From: Flammula alnicola
Taxonomy: Eukaryota > Basidiomycota > Agaricomycetes > Agaricales > Strophariaceae
Reading direction: 5' to 3'
Assembly: GCA_015499995.1 (NCBI GenBank)
Contig: JADNRV010000715.1
Location: forward strand, 1 to 16,052
Length of the DNA: 16,052 bases
Positions 1-7,722 of this stretch are shown one piece after another. A program made the translations under genes and the position numbers. Position 1 is the first letter of the stretch, and each line of letters starts with the position of its first letter. Under the pieces are notes generated by a model that saw only the letters and a list, made by a program, of their open reading frames with translations, did no database searches and had not been told where the DNA came from.

Positions 1-1167
1 TCGGTCATGGAAGAGGAGTGACCTATCAGATTTAGCATGGCGGCAGAAGGGACCTTCAAGGCCGTAGATCCAAGCGGGAGCGAAAGGATGGCGCGCAAGT
101 GGTTTTCGTATTGGGAAGTTTCACAAGCTTCGATCGTATAATGACCAGAGTTGTGAGGGCGAGGGGCGATTTCATTGATGAATATGTTTCCTTTTTCGAA
201 TCTTGTTAGTTAGCTTCAAAATTTTCTCTAAAACGACAGACACACCATCTTCCATGAGAAACATTTCTACACCGAAAACACCAGCGCCTGAGAATGTCCT
301 GATGGCGTTCTCAGCCACGGATCGAGCTCGTTGCGAGAGTGAGGCATCTCTGCTTCGTAGGGGTGCAAAAACAAGGTGGCAGATGTTATCCTTGTGAACT
401 GTTTTCAACGACAGGGTACGACTGAACTTCTCCATCTACTGTTCGCACGACCATGACGGGCGATTTCTTTTGATAAAAGGAACCCATTTTCTCTGCATAA
501 AGAGGACGGTTGCCGAGGGCAGTTTATTGCCGCTTGGGCCTGGGCAATCTCTCGAAGAACAAAATTGCCACGGCCATCGTATGCCAAGGTACGGCTCTTC
601 AGCATAAGCGGCAGCCCTAGCTTTTCAACAGCAGAAGAAATCGACCCAACCGTCGATTCTACTGCGACGAACTCTGAGACAGGCAGATCATTGGACGCAA
701 GGTGTTTCTTCTGTCGATATTTATCCTGGATGATCTGGAATGGTGGATGGGCTCGGATGAATGGCGAGCTCCTTCCTCTACTCGCTGATTGGATTTCTTC
801 CAGCGTAGCGGCGTCAACGTGTTCGATTTCCACCGTAAGGACGTCGACTTTGTTCGCCAGCTCTCGAATCTTGTCGGATCGGCGAACGATCCGTTAACAT
901 GCTCGAGATGCGGTGCTGAAAGGTGCGATAATTTGTTTCGCGGGTCCATGTTCTCCGGCGTCGAGAATAATAACCTTGATGTTCAAAAGCGAAGCTGAAG
1001 CCGCAAGCATACGACCGAGCTGGCCTCCTCCTGATCAAAAATGTTGGGTTTCATCTCGCAAAATGGATGTGAAAAATCTGTGTAAATGAAGCAAGATCAG
1101 CCGGAGTCCAATATTTTGCTTCACTGTACTCACGCGCACCAAGGATTCCGACAACTTTCTCTGACAT
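1..1167 (-). CDS. ADE2: Phosphoribosylaminoimidazole carboxylase (AIR carboxylase), 5' part, several frame breaks
   Basis: This enzyme carboxylates AIR to CAIR in de novo purine synthesis; fungal Ade2 joins an ATP-grasp PurK-like domain to a C-terminal PurE domain. Seen here on the minus strand: ATG at 1167, exon 1 1140-1167, intron 1031-1139 (GTGCGC...TCAG), exon 2 246-1030, intron 191-245 (GTGTGT...AAAG, branch GCTAAC), and exon 3 running off the window. The first splice gives GILGGGQLGRML, the N-terminal nucleotide fold. Further on come TVEIEHVDA, IHPSPSTI, IIQDKYRQK, LKSRTLAYDGRGNF, ETVHKDNIC, GVFGVEMFL and NEIAPRPHNSGHYT, all ATP-grasp signatures of Ade2. About 335 residues are covered; the rest of the ATP-grasp part and the PurE domain lie outside. 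The motifs fall in different frames because of single-base indels near 402-405, 458-460, 468-471, 523-525, 737-738, 770-785, 871-872 and 919-921. The family call is certain; whether the gene is functional or the indels are sequence errors is open. Confidence 0.93.
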
Positions 1168-1419
1168 CGGTGTTGTTGGAACTTGGATGGTCAAAGAGCA
1201 GTCTGAACAAGGACAAATTTTCCGATAACCCTAACTCTAAACCAGGGTTATAACAAGGAACACCCACGTGACCTCTCCTCGACTTTTTATAGCTTTGTTG
1301 ATTCCACTTCATATTTCACATAGATGTCAACGAGATTCTACGAATACAACGATCTTGACTTGGTGTTTGCACATCGAGCAGTTGTCTTTTCTCTGGTTCA
1401 CTACTAACAGGTTTTTCCA
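1168..1419. promoter_or_regulatory. Divergent intergenic region between ADE2 and the 1420 gene
   Basis: This 252-bp stretch lies between the ADE2 start (minus) and the ATG at 1420 (plus), so it should hold both promoters. A TTTTTATAGC stretch near 1283-1292 could be a TATA-like element for the plus-strand gene. Short open frames here show no recognisable protein. No defined operator was found. Confidence 0.4.
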
Positions 1420-4384
1420 ATGCTCGGCTCTGTATTCAATCATCACCAAAAACTCGGAGCGACATCTAGCGAAAGCCTCAGACTTCTACAAACGGTTTTG
1501 CGAACTTTTAAAATCGGTAAAGAGGCGCACGGATTTAGCGAATTTCTAGGCGTCGGACCACCTAGAGCGGACTATGGACTTCCTGGAGACATATACGTTG
1601 ATCTCACGCCAGGCGCTTTGACGCTGTATGCTCGATATTCCGACGATTGGAGAGCATGGCCTGGTCCGCAACAGATGACTCACGCCCTTTTGCATCCAGA
1701 ATACCCAAATCGCCGCCTCTGGTGCACCGGTTTAACGTACGGATGGTTTAGCCCCAATTTCATCAAGTTACATCCAGGTAATTTGAACGTCAAACCTTCA
1801 TTTCATGGACTTAAACACATTTTCAAAGTAGGAAAAACACAATCTGAAATTCTTTCAGAGGCTCGAGCGCCCAAAGAGCACCCATTCAAACCAAATGAAA
1901 ATAGCAAGAAACGAAAGTATAGCGGTCCAACCCTGCAAACCAGCAAAAGAGTGCGTACATCCTGGATCGAGTCAGTGCGCCAGGGTTGTCACTGACTAAC
2001 AGCTCGCAGACACCCGCACCAGAATTGACACAGCCCTATACAACAGCTAGTCTAATTCCCCATGAATTCCTATTTTCAAATGTAAACTCGCTCTTGCGGC
2101 CGAGTCAGTGCGAGTCTTCTCTTCCGGCAGGTCAAGCGTCAGGTGAGTTGCACTTAGCGTTTGATAATGGAGGGTATATCCCGCTGGATTCATTGATTTG
2201 TTTGAAAAACAGGTGCAAGATCTCATACCGTGGCTGACTATCGTTATGAACAATTACCCACTCTAAACAGACAACCTGACCCGCATACATCCACTAGTAC
2301 TGTCGTACACCAATCTGATAGCCGGCCCGAAGTGGTGAACCCACAGTGGCGCATTGAATTCTCAATTCTCAATGCAGATCTCACCTCAAATGCCCCATGT
2401 CCAACCCAAGAACCTCAACAGCCACATGGTACCCCATACGACAATATCGATAATTCAGAAATAAGTCTAGGTTCGTTTTTCCCCAAACAACTTGACGTCA
2501 AATTTCTTACAGCGCATTAGTTCGACCACCTTCACCCTTACAGATAATCGAAACCGAGCTCATCGCTAACCAGACTGCTATCGAAACTTACCAGACACCC
2601 GAGGATCCAGCGCAGATTCCTTGTAACAAGACCGACACCAGCCCAAATTCCGCGCCACTAACTCAAACACAGGTGACGAATACGCGAATTCCAAGTCCCC
2701 AGACTACCGTGTACACCGTATCAGGACCCTCTCCTTTGCAAGAACCCGTCGGCAAGCCACGTACACTTCCACAAAGCCTAGAAGACAGCTTGCCGCAACC
2801 GCCAAGCCCCACGACCAATGCTTCACCTGCTCCCATTTCACTTCATCTACCCACATTAAACCAACGCGACTCTCTGCCTCGACATGCTGAATCAAACTAC
2901 GATATTTCTATCTATACCGAATCCCTGCTGGAGAGCTACAGCAACTGAGGGAGGTTGTTGCAGCAGACGCGAAGATAATCAAAGCTGCCGAGGAAGAGAT
3001 CGAACGCCTGAAAGAAGAAAATGTGGCTCTTCGCGCGTGTCTCCTCGAACGCACGTCATCTTCGAATAGAGGAAGTTCTTCGCCCGTACGTCTCTATATT
3101 TTTCTCTGTTCTTAATCGCGTATGCTTACCAGAACATGCCAATAGCGCGCCGATGGAAGCGCAGTTATTAACGACAGTCCACTAGACTTAGGCAGCGCTC
3201 CGTCAACTCCAAGTCCACTGCATGCCAATACTCTTCATCAACCGTCGCTCTCTCTGATCTCAAATCTGACATGTAAAACGCCCTCGAAATCAATGCCCTT
3301 GCATAAAAAGAAATCTCGCAATATCTCACGGAGCGTCACGCCGACCATGTCTGGTTCCAAGCTTCCCAATAGTGCTAACATCGATACCACAACCACCCTG
3401 AATCTCGCTTCACCCGTGATGTCCCATTTTGCAGAAGATCTCGGCGACTGGGAGCACGGTACACCAGAAGAAATAAACAATTCCACGGACGATGGTCTTC
3501 GTGAAGTCTACGCAGATGGTCATCCAAAAGCCGTCGATTTGTACCCGGAAGAAATGCTCACTGACGATTTACCGGTGACAATGATCAGGCCCGATGTTCC
3601 TAATTCTTTCACCGTCATTGCAACTTCAGTGTCTCCGCCAGAAGACAACTTCAATCCCTCTTCTCTTAAAGTTCCAACTCCACAGGACTTCGAGGATACG
3701 GAGATGGACGAGGACCTGAATCGACCTCCCGTAAACCTAGATCAAAATGATTTCGAATCAGATGATTGCGAAAGTGTTGCAATAAATCGTCTGTCATTAT
3801 AACTTATTTACTGACCGATGTAGCCGTTTACCTTGATCTATTTAGGTTCGCGAAAATCAAATCTCGTATCCCCTTCGCCACGGATGAAGGACATCCATGT
3901 ATCCCTTATGTTCGCAACTCAGTCGGGACGTATATTCTGCAAACTCTGCCTGTAAGTGTCTATACAGCTAAATCCCCTTATTCATTCGTCTCATGGTCAT
4001 TTGTTTCTTTATTTCTAGGGCGCTGAACGAACATCAGGCTATAACGTTCCAGGTCAGAGAAAATTACCCCCACAGGCATCTCGCTATGCAGGAGCATTGT
4101 GACAAGGAACACCCAGAAGAGTATGAGAAGCTTCGTAGTATGTCGGACGAGGAGTTACATGAGCTGCATGACCTTGTATGTGTATGAGTGCTGGATATAG
4201 CTTTGTAACACAAAATATTAATAAATTATCATTGTCACTGGTTACTTAGCTTTTCACCTCAGTGGAAGAGACTTTCGGAGCGGAAGCCGTTGTTGTTTTT
4301 ATGAATTCCTTACTGAATAGGTTTCGAGGACCGCCTTCCCGGGCAAATCGCCTTCCTCGGTCTGGTTGCGAAGCTCTGAATTAG
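1420..4384 (+). CDS. Uncharacterised fungal protein with coiled coil and C-terminal zinc-finger-like module
   Basis: I do not recognise the family. Nine exons fit: 1420-1777, 1832-1950, 2010-2142, 2213-2470, 2521-3085, 3146-3788, 3846-3951, 4019-4175 and 4250-4384, about 824 residues. Order: an N-terminal globular part of about 120 residues (GDIYVDLTPGALTLYARYSD, then WPGP and RRLWCTGLTYGWFSP); a basic NLS-like stretch NSKKRKYSG near 143; a long Ser/Thr/Pro/Gln-rich disordered middle; a coiled coil at about 428-465 (EEEIERLKEENVALRACLLE); another acidic/Ser-rich stretch; then CKLC near 724-727 followed by LAMQEHCDKEHPEEY, giving C-x2-C-x26-H-x4-H. A nuclear, nucleic-acid- or protein-binding role is inference. 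The coiled-coil frame is offset from the upstream frame and needs one extra base near 2936. A shorter 3' end at 4187 (stop directly after exon 8) is possible, but the paralogous exons at 13249-13655 have a GTATGT donor at the same place and phase. Confidence 0.72.
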
Positions 4385-4730
4385 TGTGACCCTGCAAGCT
4401 GGGGGTACCATTACTTTGGGTCGCTCGAAATCTTGGAGATTTCTTGTTGCGCAAACCTCAGGCCTTCAGCTTCAGGCATCATATCTTCGATCTTCTACAT
4501 AGCTGTCTATCTCCAAGAACATATACCGAATTTGGCCACTCGGATTTCTTCATCCATCGCTGTTTCTTGCCTTTGATTTTGATCTTGTTTTGGTCCCAAC
4601 TTGCCTGGAACAAAGCGCATGCCATCGGCAGCGGCAGTTGGTATCGTTTGGCCCACGAGCGTGAGATCAGGGAACAACAAGGAAATATGTATGTATTTGT
4701 TTGAATATGAATAATGAATATGCCAAATTG
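4385..4730. other. Intergenic stretch between the 1420 gene and the transposon island
   Basis: No convincing gene was seen. There is a 107-codon open frame on the minus strand (4479-4802), but it runs into the repeat at 4731 and resembles nothing I know. The right edge carries the first copy of a 24-bp direct repeat. Confidence 0.4.
4699..4722 (+). repeat. 24-bp direct repeat, left copy
   Basis: Begins GTTTGAATATGAATAATG and recurs exactly, in the same orientation, at 5771-5794. The pair brackets the whole palindromic transposon cluster. It is AT-rich and partly internally repetitive, so it may be a remnant of the ancestral site or of a rearrangement rather than a target duplication. Confidence 0.8.
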
Positions 4731-5196
4731 GGATAAAACTATTGAGAAACCCTGTTTCTGGGGTTTCTGTGATTGCGGACAGATGCCGTTGATGGAAAAC
4801 ATGTCGGCGATTGAAATTAATTTGATGAACTTAGTGTTTCCCCGCTGCCTGCGATGTTAATGGTTGCAATTGTGTCCGCAAGAATGTATATTTGATCTAT
4901 ATAAATATATCTAAAAAAGAAAATGAGATTTAATTTGCAGGGATAATGGTAGAAGTTGGAGACAAGACCCAGAAAGGCCGTCTAGCAGCTTGGAATGCTC
5001 CCAAAGGATGCTGTACGCTAAATTTTGGCCCAGAAAATATTCGACAAACATGGTTGAATGTACGGATTTACATGAGGAATTGTTATATCTAGGGGCACAA
5101 CGGACCAGTGACGGGAGCGGCCATCAATCGGCAGACTCGCATTACGGAAACTTCCGCAGAAACCCTCAGAAACGGGGTTTCTGAATAGTTTTATCC
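4731..5196 (+). mobile_element. Non-autonomous terminal-inverted-repeat element, left copy (466 bp)
   Basis: It begins GGATAAAACTATTGAGAAAC and ends GAATAGTTTTATCC, so the ends are inverted repeats of each other. The body is the reverse complement of the element at 5255-5749 apart from scattered substitutions and a loss of about 30 bp, so the two copies lie head to head. No transposase is present; an open frame at 4990-5184 is short and unrecognised. No matching target duplication is visible: the left flank GCCAAATTG differs from the right flank GTTATTATG. This suggests that one edge was changed by recombination or later rearrangement. Confidence 0.8.
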
Positions 5197-5254
5197 GTTA
5201 TTATGCAAGGCCCGGTCAAATCTTTGCGGCCTTGCGGAATTAGAGTCTGTTCGG
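5197..5254. other. 58-bp spacer between the two inverted element copies, including the left TSD
   Basis: Unique sequence lies between the two copies. Its last nine bases (5246-5254, TCTGTTCGG) are repeated immediately after the right copy at 5750-5758 and form its target site duplication. Confidence 0.75.
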
Positions 5255-5749
5255 GGATAAAACTATTCAGAAACCCCGTTTCTGAGGGTTTCTGCGGAAG
5301 TTTCCGTAATGCGAGTCTGCCGATTGATGGCCGCTCCCTGTCACTGCTCCGTTGCGCCCCTAGATATAACAATTCCTCATGTAAATTCATACATTCAACC
5401 AGGTAATTGCCTCTAATAATGCTTCTCTCATTTGTCGAATATTTTCCGGGCCAAAATTTGGTGTACAGCATCTCTTGGGAGCATTCCAAGCTGCTAGACG
5501 GCCTTTCTGGGTCTTATCTCCAGCTTCTACCATTATCCCTGCAAATTAAAATCTCATTTTCTTTCTTAGATATATTTATATAGATCAAATACGCATTCTT
5601 GTGGACAAAATTGCAACCATTAACATCGCAGGCAGCGGGGAAACACTAAGTTCATCAAATTAATTTCAATCGCCGACATGTTTTCCATCAACGGCATCTA
5701 TCGGCAATCACAGAACCCCCAGAAACAGGGTTTCTGAATAGTTTTATCC
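5255..5749 (-). mobile_element. Non-autonomous MULE-like MITE, right copy (495 bp) with 9-bp TSD
   Basis: The ends are near-perfect inverted repeats of about 39 bp, starting GGATAAAACTATTCAGAAAC at both ends when read inward. A perfect 9-bp direct repeat TCTGTTCGG flanks the element (5246-5254 and 5750-5758). A 9-bp duplication is typical of Mutator-like elements; this class assignment rests on TSD length only. No transposase frame is present. A 107-codon minus-strand frame (5166-5489) spans the element edge and is not recognised. It is strongly similar to the copy at 4731-5196 in inverse orientation, and its first 65 bp recur at 7914-7978. Confidence 0.85.
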
Positions 5750-5758
5750 TCTGTTCGG
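5750..5758 (+). repeat. 9-bp target site duplication, right copy
   Basis: TCTGTTCGG, identical to 5246-5254 on the other side of the 495-bp element. Confidence 0.85.
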
Positions 5759-5770
5759 TATCCATTATTC

Positions 5771-5794
5771 GTTTGAATATGAATAATGAATATG
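5771..5794 (+). repeat. 24-bp direct repeat, right copy
   Basis: Identical to 4699-4722. A further 11-bp inverted match lies nearby: GCCAAATTGGG at 4722-4732 against CCCAATTTGGC at 5808-5818. The flanks of the palindrome are therefore themselves partly related. Confidence 0.8.
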
Positions 5795-6377
5795 AATTTG
5801 ATGGCAACCCCAATTTGGCGATGACACATCGGTGCCCGTTGCAAACCCGATGTCATGTGCACCCGCCTCTCACCCGCTTTCGTGAATAAGATACAAGTCC
5901 GACCAAATTCCAACACAATGAGAGCGAGTTAAATATTGAAAAATGTTCTATTTCATACTTTAAATTTAACTATCATAAAGCGCCAGATTTTATGGAAAAA
6001 ACTAGACCATCAAACCAAGCTCACCATTACCAGCGATGAGCTCAGCTGTCAGGGACAAAGAGGGTATTTTTAGATCGAGGCACAGAGTCCGGGTAATTCG
6101 GGAGACTTTCCTTTTCGAGGAGAAGTCACCCAACCCGTGTCACGCCCGGGTGTGCCGACGCTGCTGCTACATGTGGAAGTCCCACGCATCTCCTGCTTCT
6201 TGTCTGCGGCAGTGAGGCCATTTCCACCATTTCTCGACCGTTTCGCGTCAACCTTTTTGTGAATATGATTTTACTAGCCGCGCCAGCGTCGGGCATGAAG
6301 GCAAGCCTCCAGCCAATCAGAACACTCTTATCTCCCCCGTGGAAAACAGCGACTGAAATTATCATGTTATATGCTTA
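5795..6377. other. Non-coding stretch between the palindromic elements and the Tc1/mariner relic
   Basis: No convincing gene was seen. Positions 6212-6244 match the reverse complement of 7731-7763 with five differences, all transitions, so the relic may have landed near an older inverted repeat. The last two bases (TA, 6376-6377) are the left target duplication of the mariner element. Confidence 0.4.
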
Positions 6378-6435
6378 CTGCCGTTTGCATAATTCCGTGA
6401 ACAAACTCATTTCTTTTTCTGAGGCGTGATGTGAC
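6378..6435 (+). repeat. Left terminal inverted repeat of the Tc1/mariner relic
   Basis: Pairs with 7664-7720. Both read inward as CTGCCGTTTGCATAATTCCG, continue through ACAAACTCATTTC and end GAGGCGTGATGTGAC. Confidence 0.88.
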
Positions 6436-6696
6436 GTACCTTCCATAAATAGAATTTTTCGCACGTCCTGATATGCGTCGATAGTTTCAGATAAGGATTC
6501 TTTTTCTACGTATACTCATTTTCATGACGGCTTCGGATGGTAGCTTCATACTTCGAAGAGGGCCTGGATTACTGACAAATATATGAACAGGCCAACTGTT
6601 CAATCGGGCTTGTGTTCAAAGTCTTCCACAATTTCCGAGCACATGGTCAAGTCAATAATCCCTTCACCAAATGTACTGGTAGACCCAGGCTCCTAA

Positions 6697-6807
6697 CCAG
6701 CCGTCGTTGGGTGTTCTATATCTACGCGGGATGTGATTCTATGTGATTTTCGAAAGTGATTTGTAATACATGAGCTTAAGTTTGGACGAACACCCAACGA
6801 CGGCTGG
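6697..6807 (+). repeat. Small inner inverted-repeat unit, left copy (111 bp)
   Basis: Bounded by CCAGCCGTCGTTGGGTGTTC at 6697-6716 and its exact reverse complement at 6788-6807. It looks like a short MITE or hairpin unit within the left foldback arm. Confidence 0.8.
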
Positions 6808-7231
6808 CACATAATGTCAGCCACAGCCGTGTGAACTGCTGACACACAGGTCTCTTTCACAACAACCAACCTCGAGGACGATGGCTACGGAGGCAAAGCA
6901 GCCTCAGGAAAAATATAAAAACATTCCCCAGGCACTTACTAATATATATTGTATCCGCAGAATTTTTTTCCTCGCCTCAGAAAGAGGGATGGACCTTGTG
7001 AGGGCCAGATTTCGTTGCTGCACCAGGCTTTCAGGTGGTATCTTTCCATTGGGTAGAGATTAAGAGCCTGAAAAAATTATACTTGAAGGAGAGTGATACC
7101 AAGTGCCCTCAAATTCACTTGTATAAATTTTATATGTGTTTCTACCTTGTGTACATGAAGGACGAGACTTTATTTCAGTGGAAATTGGTGTGTGTGTCAG
7201 CAGTTCACACGGCTGTGGCTGACATTATGTG

Positions 7232-7332
7232 CCAGCCGTCGTTGGGTGTTCGTCCAAACTTAAGCTCATGTATTACAAATCACTTCCGAAAATCACATCC
7301 CTCGTAGATATAGAACACCCAACGACGGCTGG
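7232..7332 (-). repeat. Small inner inverted-repeat unit, right copy (101 bp)
   Basis: Bounded by the same 20-mers at 7232-7251 and 7313-7332. It is the inverse of the left unit, about 10 bp shorter because it lacks the GATGTGATT-type duplication. Confidence 0.8.
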
Positions 7333-7601
7333 TTAGGAGCCTGGTAGACCATCTACAGTTGAAGACAGGGATATTGAGTATATTTCTGCCCTTCTGGATG
7401 CGAACCCTGTGCTTTATCTTGATGAAATTCAGAGGCGAATGGAGGCTACAAGAAATAAAAACCTTTCCATTGCCTCCCTCGCTCGCCTCCTTTTTTGATA
7501 CGGTCTGACATGAAAAAAAAATCAGAAGTCCACAGCAGAAGGGATGAAGAACTTCGAACTATATGGGAGGCTGATATGGCCCCCCGAGGCGATCTCTACT
7601 A

Positions 7602-7622
7602 AGTAGTAGTAGTAGTAGTAGT
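7602..7622 (+). repeat. AGT trinucleotide microsatellite
   Basis: Seven tandem AGT units, directly after the truncated transposase frame and before the right terminal repeat. It marks where the catalytic part of the transposase has been lost. Confidence 0.9.
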
Positions 7623-7663
7623 AAGTCCCATCAGCACTTGATAGTCATGTGAGCGGTCAACCG

Positions 7664-7720
7664 GTCACATCACGCCTCAAAAAAGAAATGAGTTTGTTCA
7701 CGGAATTATGCAAACGGCAG
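7664..7720 (-). repeat. Right terminal inverted repeat of the Tc1/mariner relic
   Basis: Reverse complement of 6378-6435 with about one base of difference in the T-run. It is followed by TA at 7721-7722. Confidence 0.88.
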
Positions 7721-7722
7721 TA

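Larger units (their letters stand above)
6686..7343. mobile_element. Foldback element with nested inverted repeats (658 bp), inserted in the mariner transposase
   Basis: The outer arms 6686-6848 and about 7192-7343 are inverted repeats of about 150-163 bp (ends CAGGCTCCTAACC and GGTTAGGAGCCTG). The left arm has a small internal duplication near GATGTGATT. Each arm carries a pair of 20-bp inverted sequences, giving four copies. The host sequence GGTAGACC precedes the element (6678-6685) and is repeated at the right edge (7343-7350), so the target duplication is 5-10 bp; its exact length is ambiguous because it overlaps the terminal repeat. The spacer (6849-7191) has short open frames (6881-7063, 7035-7307) that I do not recognise. 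No transposase. A hAT-like origin (CAG ends) is possible but unproven. Confidence 0.82.
6612..7599 (+). pseudogene. Tc1/mariner transposase fragment, DNA-binding region only, split by an insertion
   Basis: The frame from 6612 reads VFKVFHNFRAHGQVNNPF and reaches TGRP at 6685. It continues in frame directly after the foldback element at 7351 with STVEDRDIEYI, LLDANPVLYLDEIQ and NLSIASLARLL, the spacing typical of the HTH linker in fungal mariner transposases. A frame change near 7495 is followed by RRDEELRTIWEADMAP, which fits the next conserved helix, and the frame then stops. The upstream helices are not clear and the catalytic triad region is missing. The piece is broken by insertion, frameshift and internal deletion and cannot code for an active enzyme. 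Confidence 0.85.
6378..7720 (+). mobile_element. Tc1/mariner-type transposon relic (1343 bp), TA target duplication
   Basis: The left end 6378-6435 and the right end 7664-7720 are inverted repeats of 57-58 bp that differ by about one base (start CTGCCGTTTGCATAATTCCG). TA lies directly outside on both sides (6376-6377 and 7721-7722). Inside is part of a plus-strand transposase with the N-terminal helix-turn-helix region typical of fungal Tc1/mariner proteins. The DDE catalytic domain is absent: after the HTH part only about 60 bp remain before the right terminal repeat. The element is therefore non-autonomous. It is interrupted by the foldback element at 6686-7343. Confidence 0.87.

Noticed and set aside
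3766..4026. Open frame reading IPFATDEGHPCIPYVRNSVG next to the zinc-finger exons
   Set aside because: It is an overlapping frame. The frame that gives FCKLC joins in phase to both neighbours and matches the paralogue, so this one is a shadow.
4990..5489. Open frames inside the palindromic MITE copies (similar peptides in both copies)
   Set aside because: The similarity only reflects that the two element copies are inverted duplicates. The frames run across element edges and resemble no known protein.
6126..6365. 79-codon minus-strand open frame near the mariner left end
   Set aside because: No recognisable motif, no matching exon structure, and it overlaps the diverged repeat segment.
6697..7332. 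Four copies of a 20-mer that could suggest a CRISPR-like array
   Set aside because: The copies alternate in orientation and bound inverted arms; spacing is irregular. This is a nested hairpin, and the context is eukaryotic.
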